Shown: positions 51,583 to 62,437 of the stretch, piece after piece | How positions within the stretch are numbered: the stretch's first letter is position 1 | Layout: each line of letters starts with the position of its first letter | Translations under genes and position numbers: made by a program | Source: Prorocentrum cordatum | Lineage: Eukaryota; Sar; Dinophyceae; Prorocentrales; Prorocentraceae | NCBI GenBank assembly: GCA_963575745.1 | Contig: CAUYUJ010005780.1 | Location: forward strand, 1,080,001-1,144,000 | Length of the DNA: 64,000 bases | Direction: 5' to 3' | Notes under the pieces: model-generated | Database searches by the model: none | Seen by the model: the letters and a program-made list of their open reading frames with translations, nothing else | What the model was told of the DNA's origin: nothing

Positions 51583-51833
51583 CACACTTACGAGTGTCAG
51601 CGGGCGGCATGCGACCACACGCTCGTGGCCACCACCCCCAAACTGGGACAGTGGCCAACGGCAGCGAAGACAGGCAACATATGTGCCAGCATCCCGAAAG
51701 AGGCGTGCTGCTGCATGCTAGCTCCAGAAGATGCGAGCATTTTGGGGCAAGATCTCGCGAGCTGCGCGGTGACGTCGCGCGAGGACGCGGAAGCGGGCTT
51801 CAAAGTGCTTAGAAGGTGTCCCCCTTCTGACCC

Positions 51834-52217
51834 TCAGACGGAAAAAAAGTGCATAGACAAACCTGGATCACATAGCATAGCGGAAAGAAGACTTCGGTCA
51901 GGCCCCACTCTGGAAAACAAGAGGTAGGGAAGAAGCCAGGGCAAGCCCTCAGGACACCGAGGAGTCCGAATACCCACCCACTTCTCAAAGAGACGCCGAA
52001 GAGAAGGACAACGACAGTAGTGTTTCATATCGTCGAAATCACACGACGAGGAGGAGGTACAGCCCATGAGACATCCCCGAGACGCCGAGTGGAAACGAGA
52101 CGACGTACACACAGATGCCGAATGCAGTTGTTTGTCTTCCGAAACATCGGACGGAGCATACGAATCACAAGATCTAAAATTTGAGCAAACACCCCAGGGA
52201 GCCATGCCAGAGTCCAC
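51834..52217 (-). pseudogene. LINE C-terminal Cys/His region
   Basis: 'RGCLMGCTSSSSCDFDDMKH' followed by YCRCPSLRRLF: a C-x3-C-x5-C...HYxxCP arrangement typical of the C-terminal zinc-binding segment of LINE polyproteins. Ends at a stop at 51834. Confidence 0.6.
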
Positions 52218-52312
52218 CTAAGAAGAGCCTCGGGAGGGGGCTCGCAGGTTGATACAAGATGGCCATATTCTTCATATGTTGCTTATGAACATCAGGTCTT
52301 TCAAACCGAATG

Positions 52313-53075
52313 TCAAAATGCTGCGGTGTTAACCCAGAGCAGTAAAGGGTAGAGCTGCACAACAAACAATGCGGGAACACGACCATCAATGCGACGAGCA
52401 GGGCACCAATCGTCATCACAAAATACCAACCCAAATTGATACTTCAGGCGAGCAAGCTCATCGCAACGAGCAACAGATCTGGCGCGGGTAGCGGCGGGGA
52501 TCAGCTCTAGTGCGGAAATTCTAGCGGGGCCCAATCCCTTGAAGGGTATGCATATGTCATATGAGATCGCATTATTCGGCCCTGCGGTTAGAGAGCGCAC
52601 ACATGCACGGTAGGTGGCGCGAAGACGATGAGATGGCGCGTGGAGCTGGGAGACAAACCGGAGGAGAGAAACACAAACGGTCTGGAACAGCAAGAGCGAC
52701 TGCGCCAGCCCACGCCCAAAATCGCGAATATCGCGTGTCCTCTTGCGAAGCTTGTATAGAATCCCCTTCCGGTGCCATTGCCTGAACCTCCTCCCGAAAC
52801 CATGCCACTTGATATTTTAATCGCGTCGCAACCTCAAACATGGGAAAGGGCTGGCGTCAGTCTTCAAAGAAGTCAATGCGCGGCTCGCTCAGCAGGCGAT
52901 ACGCAATGAGGATCTGATCATTCGGAAAGTTCAGCGACAGGCCGATCGACGGCTTGAGGGGGCAGAGAAGCTACAAAAGCGGACCAAGCCCGTCAAGCAA
53001 GCACCGCAGGCCGAAGGCGAGGTCATCAGCATGCGCTAAAGTAAGCTCATTATCCCACTGCGACACTACCTAGGA
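52313..53075 (-). pseudogene. LINE reverse transcriptase catalytic motif and thumb region
   Basis: Coding sequence resumes with 'ELTLAHADDLAFGLRCLL': HADD at 53022-53033 is motif C (YADD in active enzymes, both aspartates kept). Then 'LKPSIGLSLNFPNDQILI' (motif D/E region), a stop, 'EVATRLKYQVAWFREEVQAM', and after a frameshift 'FVSQLHAPSHRLRATYRACV', 'SLTAGPNNAISYD', 'LELIPAATRARSVARCDE'. Confidence 0.75.
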
Positions 53076-53114
53076 GTTGGAAGCCCTAGGAAAGCATCAT
53101 TAGTAGTAACAGTA

Positions 53115-53708
53115 ACGCTAAGCTAAAGCTAAGCTAAAGCTAAGCTGGAGCTAAGCTAAAGCTAAGCTAAAGCTTAGCTAAAGCTAAGCTAAACCTAAGC
53201 CAAAGCTAAGCTAAAGCTAAGCTAAAGCTAAGCTAAAGCTAAGCTAAAGCTAAGCTACAGCTAAGTCAAAGCTAAGCCAAAGCTAAGCAAAAGCTAAGCT
53301 AAAGCTAAGCTAAAGCTAAGCTAAGCCTAAGCTAAGCTCAAGCTAAGCTAAAAGTAAGCTAAAGTTAAGCTGAAGCTAAGCTGAAGCTAAGCTAAAGCTA
53401 AGCTAAAGCTAAGCTAAAGCTAAAGCTAAGCTAAAGCTAAGCTAAAGCTAAGCTGGAGTTGAGCAGCAGCTAAGCTAAAGCTAAGCTACAGCTAAATTAA
53501 AGGTAAGATAGAGCGAATCTAAAGCTAAGCTAAAGCTAAGCTGCAGCTAAGCTACAGCTAAGCTCAAGCTAAGCTCAAGCTAAGCTAAAGCTAAGCTAAA
53601 CGCTAAGCGAAAAGCTAAGCGAAAGGCTAAGCTGAAGCTAAGCTACAGCTAAGCTAAAGCTAAGGTAAAGCTAAAGCTAAAGCTAAAGCTAAAGCTAACG
53701 CTAAAGCT
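53115..53708. repeat. 11-bp satellite (GCTAAAGCTAA)n inside the LINE
   Basis: About 55 imperfect copies of an 11-bp unit, with AAGCTT, GAGCTA and CAGCTA variants. It sits between reverse-transcriptase motif B (53,900s) and motif C (53,022-53,036), which are normally about 90 bp apart. Confidence 0.95.
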
Positions 53709-53849
53709 CCCAGGGGACTGGGGGGAATCGCGGGGCGGGGACTGGGGGAACCGCCCGGGGCGCTTTCCACTGCCCGGCCCCTTCAAGCTAGAGAGTAAGA
53801 ACCCTTCTAGGCAGAGCCTAGGTAGGGAAATGTGCTCAGGGATCTTCCA

Positions 53850-55129
53850 GGGGAGTCAGTGCAAGATACGTTCAATATCCAAAACATATGAAAACGTCGA
53901 ACTCGGGCCACCTTGGCGATCTCCTCTCCGGACAGGAAACGCGCCGACTTTCGCCCCGCCAACTGCGTCAACAACCACATTGTCAGAATTAAATTTCCCC
54001 AACAGAGGAAGCGATGGCCTCGGGGAGGGCCATGCGCCGAAGTGCAAATGACGCCAAACGCACGCAGAGCGATGGGAAGGCGACCCCAAAATCCGGACCC
54101 CCCAAAAAAAAAATTCCAGGCGCATGGCGATCCCGCAGGTGCTTATGAAAAAGAGGAAATTGCTCAGCTTCAACAGCCTTGACCATCGCACCACGGCCCC
54201 GAAAGCATTTCTGAGCAGGCCCGAGGAGTCTCCCCGACGCAACCTTACCGGTGAGAACCCGCGCCATCGTGGCCGAGAGGACTTTCACATCCATATCCGA
54301 CACACTGAGCGGACGAGTGACCGAGGGGCGACGGGAGATGGACTCACCGATTTCGAACCCATGGATCTTTATCGGGCGGAAGACCAGGGGGCTCGATTTC
54401 ACGCGGCGGGGATCTCACCATGGGGTGTGCAAAACAGCTCACGATCACATGCGTGCAGGATGCCAGCAGCAGCGTCCGCGCGCCGAGCAGAGTGCGGATT
54501 CGAACCCCGAATCCCCCCCCCCGCATTCTATCCGCCCCGCTGCCGATCAGGAACCTCCAGCCCCGCTCACTCATCGCCCGCCCCTCCCCCCAACAGAAGC
54601 GACAGCTCCTGCGTGGCAGGCGTCGAACCAACAGATGGGATAAAGTTGGCAAGCTCCTCCCACGGACTGTGGCCCTCAGGCTGGGCAGCAAAGACTTTGC
54701 TCCAGTGATAGTGTCGGTCCTTGGCGGCCTGCTCCTGAGCCGCGCTGGCCTCGCCAGACTCGTTTACAATTCCCCGGGGGGAGGCGCGGCGCTTCATGTC
54801 CGACCAGAGGCCCCGACGACGCGACAACTTAGTCGTGGCGTGATGCACGTTTCTGGGGAGATATGAGGCTGAGCTCGATCAAGCTCGCGTTCTTCACCGA
54901 GAAGAAGCATAGGCAAGTTCTGCGCACGTTGGCATGGCGAACCGACGCGCGCGCACTGAGACCAGCCAGCTGGGAAGTGCGAGGCGAGAGCAGGGTATAC
55001 CTTTATAACACCATCTGCCTTGAAACAGACCCCAGCCCGCCATCCTCGTAAAGCTTGGAGCGCACGCAAATGCTTACTTTCCAAAGATTCGGCAGGCCGA
55101 TGGGGGAACCCCATTGACTTCTTCGGCAA
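53850..55129 (-). pseudogene. LINE linker and N-terminal half of reverse transcriptase
   Basis: The linker includes 'RHYHWSKVFAAQPEG' (54,700s). The reverse transcriptase follows with 'RPLSVSDMDVKVLSATMARV' (motif 2 region), 'FRGRGAMVKAVEAEQ', 'FGVAFPSLCVRLASF' (motif A; the usual aspartate is not intact), and after a frameshift 'VRRGDRQGGPSSTF' (motif B, normally RQGCPLS) then DIERILH and a stop near 53855. Confidence 0.72.
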
Positions 55130-55187
55130 CCTCGAACATTGAATCTTTCAGAAACGCCAGACGGTCCCAGGGGGACTCGGCCTCAAT

Positions 55188-56850
55188 CTATCCAGCCGCG
55201 ACTGAGAGAAGCTCCTGCAACCTCGGACGACGGGCAATCCACGGGGGAAAACGACGAGGGGCCTCGGGCGGGTCAAACTTCGAAGTCGCAACCACAACAG
55301 GCAGGCAATCTGACACCATGCCCGACTGCAACCGACCAACTACCACCCCGCGCACAGTGAGGTCAGCGAGCATAGGTGCAGGGGGCGCGCTGCGCACGCG
55401 ATCCAGCCTCGATGCATGCGTCAATGTGCCGTCCCTCACCTCCCTCCTCGCATCTTCAGCCCGGTAGAGCTCCGCCCACCTTTTCGCAAAAGAAAAGGGC
55501 AGAGTGGCTGTCGCCCCCTGAGCTCCATCCAATCCCGTCAGCACGCAATCGGCCCTCTGACAAGAGGGCGAAGTTCCAACTGCCCAGAAAAATAATGCGG
55601 CAGCTGGTAGCAGACAGGATGCGCGAGCAGAGACGATCGAGAGAACGGTGATACACTGCGAAAAACTCATTAGGGTGTTGGGCATGTGAACATTGATAAT
55701 GCATTAACATCCAGGGGCACCGGACAGAAGATTGAACAGAATGCACCCTTCGACCACCACCTTATGAGAGGTAGAAAGAAAAAGATGAAGGAGACGAGAA
55801 GAAAGACAGGTAATCGCACCACCAGCGTTCGTGGCATCGGGGAAGAGAGGGTGTCCAAGCAGGTGACCCCGAAGCTTTCGAGACAGCTCATTCATAGCCG
55901 CAGCTTGTGCATGGCACTCTTGTCCGCGCATCGCATCATGCGATTTGGCGCACTCGTGGAAACGAACGTACTGCTTGGGAGCCATACTACTTGTGGAGCG
56001 AACGGTTGCGAAGCGCGCGTTGGTGCTCCATGTGCACACGCGGAGAGAGAAGGGAGGGGGAAATTGAATGGGCCTGACCTTGCTGACATCTGTCGGTGCG
56101 GAAGGGGGAGAGGCACGGAAAGAGGACAACCTATGCGACTCAGCAGAAAGAGCGGCACGGCTCGCAGCAGAAGGCGCTGCGTCCATGGCCGAGAGCTCTC
56201 CGAACAACTCTTCAAAAGGGGGCGCCTTGGTTGAGGGGCTCCACCCCCTGCTCGTAATCCTCAAACAACGGCGAGAGAACAGTGAACCCCCCCAAACATT
56301 TTCTTGGACTAACTCCATCTCGACAGTAGGACGCGGGGCACCATGCTGGGGCTGAAGGTGACAGAGCGGCACAGGGTCCTCATTAGTTCTGAACAGGAAG
56401 ATGTCGCCCCCAAGTCCGTTCGACACGATCTCCTTCTGTAGAGGACGAGTGGCCGTCGACAAGACACCACGGATCTTACCCATAGCGAGGAAGAGCAGGC
56501 GGGTCCCTGGCTTCATGTCACTCTTCGCGCGGAGCTCAATCATCTGTCCTGGATGAGCTGGATCAGGAAATCGAAGAGGTGGCCGAGGGGCAAGGTTGGT
56601 GAGGAAGTCGCTGGCATTTTGGGAGTCCGAGAAGTCGAGCGTCACCTTTCGCGTCATGTCGAATGCTCGGACGACGGGGTGAGCGGCAGCCAGAGGAACA
56701 CCCGCCTGGAGGAACAACTCTGCGGTTCTGGTGAGCGACGTCTTCATCATTTTGCGTGGGAAGCCGATGATCACGACCCTGTATGTTCGCTCCATCGCCG
56801 TCTGGCGCTGGCAAACCCTCCCGGTAGAGCTCGGAACAGGGGGGAGGAGT
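55188..56850 (-). pseudogene. LINE RNA-binding-like and endonuclease region
   Basis: The first part has an ORF1-like fold signature, 'RTYRVVIIGFPRKMMKTSLT' and 'FLQAGVPLAAAHPVVRAFDM', typical of the nucleic-acid-binding segment ahead of the endonuclease. The endonuclease follows: catalytic glutamate in QECH near 55915, then 'LSRKLRGHLLGHPLF', NAGGAIT, 'VVVEGCILFNLLSGAPG'. After a frameshift the GDWNF motif appears as GSWNF, so the catalytic aspartate is lost. The later SDxxP block is 'SDCLPVVVATSKFDPPE' with the usual SDH histidine replaced by cysteine. Confidence 0.7.
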
Positions 56851-56854
56851 GACG

Positions 56855-57451
56855 ACGGCAGGTATCTGCGCCTGAACGTTCTCGATCTTAGCCGAGACGG
56901 CCAGGTCGACAACCTGCGAGACCATGGACGCGAGCCCGCCGTTCTCAAACCTGTCCATGCGTGTCGAGATGAGCTGCACGATTTGGTCGTGGGTGGACAA
57001 AGCCGAGCGAACCTCGATGATGTCCTGTTGCATCGATTGCTCCATCCTGGCGATGGTGGCATTGCTGCCGCGGACAGTCTGGAGCAGCTCACTTACCCAT
57101 GATGGACTGACATCCGATGGAATGGTAGAAGAAGGTGGCGAGGAGAAGATCGGCGTCGCTATACCACCAATCGGCGTCTTCGGCACTGAACGTGAGCGAG
57201 AAGAGCCTTGACCCCTGGAGTCACTGCCCGCACTGCTGCTGCGATCCCGTAGACGATGACGGAACTGGAGTTTGCGCCCCATCTCTGAAGGCGCGGGAGA
57301 GACTGGAGTCATCCGAGTCGTGATGAAGTGTGCCAAAATCGGGGTCGGTCAACCAGCCTGGACGCGGGCTGCTGGGGACCACCTTCAAAAGCGCCGATGA
57401 GCCAGAGAGGCTACAGCGCTCAGGCCCCTTTGGACCCCGCACGGGGTCCAA
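56855..57451 (-). pseudogene. LINE N-terminal region
   Basis: Starts about 57451 in one frame ('GWLTDPDFGTLHHDSDDSSL') and moves to another at about 57310 ('RKLQFRHRLRDRSSSAGSD'). Ser/Arg/Pro-rich, then a short helical stretch 'IARMEQSMQQDIIEVRSALS' that may be a coiled coil for oligomerisation. The frame changes again near 56850. Confidence 0.65.
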
Positions 57452-58097
57452 GTGAAACTTGAACCAAAATGGCCACGGAAAGGTGGGGGGCGTTACGTTC
57501 TATGGGGGGGGCGCTGGAGGCTAAAATGCCCATTATGCCCCAAGCAATCAAGAAGCACGCTGCGGCTTTGACGCCCCCCCCATGCGTAGAGCGAGCAAGC
57601 CCGCAACCTCGGGATACTAAACCCTGCCACCCTGGATGGATACCAGTCCCGGGGGGAACATGCTCAATGGATTCTGCCTCCCGCCACCAATTGTCCGCTT
57701 CTGTTCCATCCCCTTCCCCTGCCCTAACCCTCCACTACCCAGGTCCGGCAATCCCAGTCGCATCCCCCTGCCTTCACTCTCACCTGCGCTGCCATCCAGC
57801 CGCTGGGGAAAACTCCTGATTCATCGCCCCCCAATCTCTCATCGATTGAACCCGAGACTTCCTACCGCGGTGCATAGAGCGAAAAGATCCCAAACGCACA
57901 TGGGTGTTCGTACATGGACTCAACTCAACCTCAACATCCACTAAAGCAACAGATCAACGATGCCCGCCCTGGTTGACTCAAATCTCAGAGCAAGGCGCGC
58001 CTTATCGAAAGGGAGGTACCCCTCATACGGAACGATGGCCACCAACCGGCTCAAGAACACAACCATGTCCGCCAGCCCACCGCAACGGCGGGATGCG
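57452..58097. other. No gene seen
   Basis: 5' flank of the LINE; short frames only. Confidence 0.4.
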
Positions 58098-58162
58098 CGT
58101 GTGTGTGTGTGTGTGTGTATGTGTGTGTGGGTTAGTGTGTGTGTGTGTGCGCGTGTGGCAAT
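58098..58162. repeat. (GT)n microsatellite
   Basis: TGTGTG run with a GGGTTAG interruption. Confidence 0.95.
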
Positions 58163-59784
58163 AGTTACGTTCCCTCTTGCGCGCCCTGTGCTGTGCCAGC
58201 TTCCCACCTGAGGGGAAGGAGACTTCACCTCGCCGATTACCGCCGAGAGAGGAAGGACCATGGGAGGGAGGAGACAAAACGCTACTGGGGCAAGGGAGGG
58301 GTAAGGGAGACCTCGCAACTCGGACGGGAAACCCGCTTCTGGCCTTCAGAAGTCGGGAAGCCCTCGGATTCAGAGCCTGAGCGCCAGGGCCCCAAACTCC
58401 CTCCCCACTCCTACCTCCTCCACCCCTCCTGCCGTCTCCACCCCTCCCTCCTGGACACGGCGTGGCAGAATCGCTCGCGTCGCGGACTGCAAGCATCTAA
58501 TGGGCTGGAGACGAGAAGAACCCCAAAGTGTTCAAACCTTACCGTTCAAGCGTGTACCTTCTGCTGCAGAGCAGGCGACAGGGTCAGTGCAACCTAGCAA
58601 AGGAACCGTCTACTGAGCAACATAGTTGACAGTTTCCCGCGACGCAGCCGCGAGAGGAGCAGGTGAGCATGGGGAACAGGAGGAGCTAGCATCGTCCTCG
58701 TGAGATCTCCAATTTTCGACCTATGCTGTCACGCACCGCTGCGCGAATATTTACATGCAGTAGCCTGCAATGCGTCTAAGAGCATGTATTCCCATCCACT
58801 ACTGTGTACAACCAAACCTTATGATTGACACCACCATCCTCTGCCGATCCCCCGTTCCTTGGCCAACCCTCATCCTCCTCCTTCTGCCGTGCCTATCCCT
58901 CCCTGTCGTCCCCGTTCCTCCCCCTCCTACTACGCCCTCCAAGAACATCGCCCTTTGATGCGATCCATGCAGCAGCACCTCCACCACGACAACCATCAAC
59001 TGGAACTGCACAACTCCACCACGACAAGCGAACGGTCTGAATGTTCGCTCACCAGCCTGGTCATCTGCTTGGATATGACAACTGGAAGAACGTGGAATCG
59101 AGCCAGACGCCAGCCGCCCGGATAACATTCCATCATCTTCCGCGAGACACCCGCCACTGACTGGCGGCGCACTATGGAGATGATCACCATGACGAAACTG
59201 GCCGTGCTGACCTGCCCACTGACACGCCGCAGGGGACCATCGAACATTAGGATTAGAACTGCGCAGCTATCGCGCTCAAGGGCAATGAAGACAGGATGCA
59301 AAAACAGGCAATGCACGTAACTCGAGAAGTGACGCGTAGCAGCTGTGCTCAGAATATCCCTCCCTGCCCCTCATTGCCTCTTTGCCTCCCATGGCGGGTG
59401 ACCTCTTGTGGCCATTGCGTGGGATTGCTGTCAAGATGAGAGGCCCGAGGCGCATGGCCCTTGTGGTCCACGGAGCTTTCCCCATCGAACCACTTGCTTG
59501 GAAGATTCCTGCCGACCTTAGCCACTCGTGGTCCTCGATTGCGGGAGGACATTTGAAGAGTGGATTCGGTGGCCCGTGGCCGGTTGCCGCTCGCGACTCT
59601 CGCGTGCGAGGTGGCCTGCAAAGGAGGATTTGGCGGCTTGTGACCCTCGCGTGTGGGATAGATTTTATAAGCAGGCGCGGTAGCCCGTGGTGCCGCGCCC
59701 CAGACGCTCTCAAGAGTTTCCCCGAAAACCGAAAAAGAAATGCTGATAGACTCTAAGAGGACCCGACTAAGGAACCTCTAGTAA
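58163..59784. other. No gene supported
   Basis: Mixed sequence; frames of 60-157 codons on both strands lack protein character. 59620-59720 has a repeated GATTTTATAAGCAGG/CCCGTGG pattern only weakly. Confidence 0.4.
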
Positions 59785-60262
59785 ATGACACCAGCTTCAC
59801 GCTCCCGAGGCCACAATCCCTGGTGAAGTGAGCAATGTTCGCGCTCCCGAGGCCACTACCCCTCGTAAATTACAACGAGCTTGCGTCCCTGAAACCACAG
59901 TTTCTTGAAATCGACTGCGCCTTGGCGCCCCTGAGGCAACAATCCATCGTAACTTTCGCCAACCTCGCGCTGCCCAAGGCTCAATCCCTTATACACGTCG
60001 CCAGGTGTGTGGTCCCGAGGCCACAGCCCATCGTAAGTTACCGCAAGCTTGCTTCCCCGAAGCCATTGGGCCCACCCTTCGTTTTCTGAGAAGTTGGCGA
60101 GGGTGGCCTCGAGCCCCGAGCTGCCGAAGCCTCGAGCCCTCGTAAGTTACAACGCGGGCTCGAGCCCTCGTAAGTTACAACGAGCCCTCGAGCTTCGTTT
60201 CCTGAGAAGTTGGCGCGCGCTCCCGAAGCCTCGAGCCCTCGTAAGTTACAACGGAAGCGCGC
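59785..60262. repeat. Tandem repeat containing CTCGTAAGTTACAACGAG
   Basis: The motif recurs near 59863, 59946 (diverged), 60028, 60138, 60168 and 60238, separated by CTCCCGAGGCCAC or CCGAAGCCTCGAG blocks. Unit length drifts from about 80 bp to 30 bp. Confidence 0.85.
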
Positions 60263-60539
60263 TCCCATTACTCACGCGCGCAACCAGCCTGCCATGAAAC
60301 AACGCAAATCAAACTGCAAATATCAATTTGTTGGACGCCCGGCATGGGTACGTGAAACATGGGTACGAAGCCCAGCGAGACTTGTAAAGTTCTGCTCACA
60401 CATGTCCAGAAGGTCTTCACAATGGCCTCACGGAGTCCCAAAATAGCCAGGAGAAGCCTCTCAGGGGTCAAGACTCCATGCGTGCACATATGAAACCTAC
60501 CCCAAACACGGGCTCGAAAATTAGTACAACCCGCCGCTA

Positions 60540-61275
60540 GCGCCGATGCGTGTCCGGAATGTGATGACTTTCCCGCGGTTCTGCGGGACCCCAGACCAGA
60601 CACCCCTCACGAGAAGCGTGGCCCCAAGAGTTCCACCTACGGCCTCAGTGGGCACGACCGCATGGCGGCACCGTGCCCAATTCGGCAACACAGCCCTCAC
60701 GCGATTCGTGCCCTCTGCGAGAAGCTCCACCTGCGGCCGCAAGGGGGGTGCTCGCATGCGCCCCGCGCACATGTCGGCACACGCCTCACACGCTCCGTGC
60801 CCCCCGCACATACGGCCTCAGAGGGTGCACTCGCATGCTGCCTACGCCCACGTCGGTACACCGATCTCGCGCGTCGTGCCCCCCTTCGGGAGCTCCTCCT
60901 GCGGCCCTGGTGGGGGCGGGCCGCGTGCCGCACCACGTCCATTTCGGCGCACCCCTGAAACGCCTCGTGCTGCCACGAGGAGCGTCACATACGGTGTCAG
61001 TGGGGCGCGAACCCTTTTCGGCAGCTCCCCTCACACGCTTCGTGCCCCCATATATGGAGCTCCACCTACAGCCCAAGAGGGGATGAGCCGCATAACGCCA
61101 CATACCTATTTCGGCACACCCCTCACACGCGGCGTGCCCCCTATAAGAGGCTCCACATACGGCCTGTGGGGGTGCTCGCATGCTGCCCCGCCCCAATTTC
61201 GGCACGCACCTCTCACACGCTTCGTTCCCCCTATCGGGAGCTCCAACTGCGGCCCCAATGCGCGCACGCGTCTGC
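60540..61275. repeat. 75-92 bp minisatellite related to 35690-36456
   Basis: Units carry CTCACACGCTTCGTGCCCCC, GAGCTCCACCTACGGCC and TGCTCGCATGC, with good copies near 61030, 61122 and 61212. The reverse complement of the 77-bp unit at 35.7-36.5 kb shares TTCGTGGCCCC, AGCTCCACC and GCATGCGTCC in the same order. Confidence 0.88.
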
Positions 61276-61309
61276 CGCCCCACGCCCATCACCCGCGGGC
61301 TCCGCTGAC

Positions 61310-61435
61310 GCCGACATAGCGATACCGCTGATCCCCCGACCTCTCCCGGGGTGCGTTCCGACCAGAATTCCGAGGCGAATCCAGCAGTGGCAACGAAGGC
61401 CTCCCAGGAGGCCCACAAAGGGGGAAACGAGGAAA
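61310..61435 (-). mobile_element. Family E introner-like element
   Basis: Plus blocks 'GCGATACCGCTGATCCCCCG', 'CTCTCCCGGGGTGCGTTCCG', 'CGAGGCGAATCCAGCAGTGG', 'AACGAAGGCCTCCCAGGAGG' align with 37013-37152 and with intron 3 of the glycosyltransferase. The minus sequence just upstream (61455-61615) is protein-like ('VNEPICVELRAAQGVWRSPH', 'MLRAAGSLEILVPCLTAKRA') and may be the exon it interrupts. Confidence 0.75.
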
Positions 61436-61454
61436 GGGCAGCCGTATGGGCACG

Positions 61455-61618
61455 CAGCCACGGGCCGACTCTGGCCCCCCCCTCAATTGCACGCTTCGCT
61501 GTCAAACAGGGAACCAAAATCTCCAGAGATCCCGCGGCGCGCAGCATGTGAGGAGAGCGCCACACACCCTGCGCTGCACGCAGCTCCACACAGATGGGCT
61601 CATTGACAGGCACACATT
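61455..61618 (-). CDS. Possible exon upstream of element E
   Basis: Minus frame begins near MPVNEPICVELRA and continues 'GSLEILVPCLTAKRAIEGG'. Composition is balanced and the sequence is not part of a repeat seen elsewhere here. No acceptor can be fixed and no family is recognised. Confidence 0.28.
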
Positions 61619-61674
61619 GTGTTATCCAGCGCGGGATGTTGCATCATGCAGTCGATGACTACCTACCAGACCAC

Positions 61675-61812
61675 CCCAACCCGAAGTCGCCCTTCGGCGG
61701 CAAGCCGCCTTCCCCCTTCCCCCCCTTCCCTTTCGGCGGCAAGCCGCCTTCCTCCTCCACCACCCCTCAGCGGCGAACCGCCTTCCCCCCCCCTTCGGCG
61801 GCAAACCGTCCC
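61675..61812. repeat. Tandem of GGCGGCAAGCCGCC hairpin units
   Basis: Four copies of TTCGGCGGCAAGCCGCCTTC or a close variant separated by C-rich spacers. Each is a small perfect palindrome. Confidence 0.9.
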
Positions 61813-62104
61813 CCTGCTGCCCTCACCGCATCGACTGCGGGTTTGGGTGCGGTGGGGTACGAGTTGCACATGTTTTTCATGGGAGCCCCCACTGGGAATG
61901 GAGGGCAAATTGGGGCCTTCGGGTTCGGTCGGGTGGTTTAGTGAGTGGTGAGTCGATCGAATTTCAGCTGGCGCAGCCCTGGAGCCCTGGGGAAACGCAG
62001 TGCCATCGGGATGCGACGACGGCATTTCCTCGAACTCTCCCAAGCACCCTCGCTCGCGTCGCCCCTGAACGGGTCAGGTCAGGATGGGGCATGGCCACTC
62101 CGAC

Positions 62105-62215
62105 CAGCGAGGACAGCGTCAGCAGGAAGGAGAAGTCGAAGCTGGAAAAGAGCATGAATGTGAGAAGGGCGGTCGACACCAGCCCAGACCACATGCCCAT
62201 CGCCTGGCGCAGGGG
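62105..62215 (-). CDS. Transmembrane exon, unknown membrane protein
   Basis: A 111-nt segment in phase 0 between acceptor GATTTCAG and a possible donor CTG|GTCGGA. It encodes 'PLRQAMGMWSGLVSTALLTF', 'MLFSSFDFSFLLTLSSL': a clear hydrophobic helix with an FDF interruption and a second hydrophobic start. The frame stays open further. Upstream in the minus sense lies element E (62306-62437), consistent with an intron there. No family recognised. Confidence 0.48.
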
Positions 62216-62305
62216 CTGAAATCACATGCCCATCTGACAAGCACCTTGCAAGTCGCTTCAGAGTACTGTCTGAAGATGTTCAAAATGGAATATGGGGAAC
62301 CAAGC

Positions 62306-62437
62306 GGGTACCGCCACTGCTACTCCCCCGACCTCCGACCGAAACTTCGATGCGAATTTTAGCCGTAGCGACGAGGGCCTCCCAGGGGGGCCCCAAAAGC
62401 GAAAACGACGTAGGGGCAACTATAGCGGTACCTCTTG
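62306..62437 (-). mobile_element. Family E introner-like element, diverged
   Basis: GGGTACCGCCACTGCTACTC at one side and CAACTATAGCGGTACCTC at the other are inverted repeats; the middle keeps 'GATGCGAATTTTAGCCGTAG', 'CGACGAGGGCCTCCCAGGGG' of the family. It lies in the presumed intron before the transmembrane exon. Confidence 0.58.

Larger units (their letters stand above)
51834..57451 (-). mobile_element. Degenerate LINE retrotransposon (non-LTR)
   Basis: About 5.6 kb on the minus strand with, in order: an N-terminal region, an apurinic-type endonuclease, a reverse transcriptase, a helical region and a C-terminal Cys/His segment. Reading requires many frame changes (near 57310, 56850, 55690, 55450, 54560, 53990, 52730 and others) and crosses stop codons, so it is non-functional. 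This domain order in one long polyprotein is usual for LINEs seen in dinoflagellates. The element is also split by a satellite at 53115-53708. No 3' tail or target-site duplication could be identified. Confidence 0.85.

Noticed and set aside
53115-53708. Telomere-like or origin array
   Set aside because: The unit GCTAAAGCTAA is not a TTTAGGG-type telomere repeat, and it lies inside LINE coding sequence.
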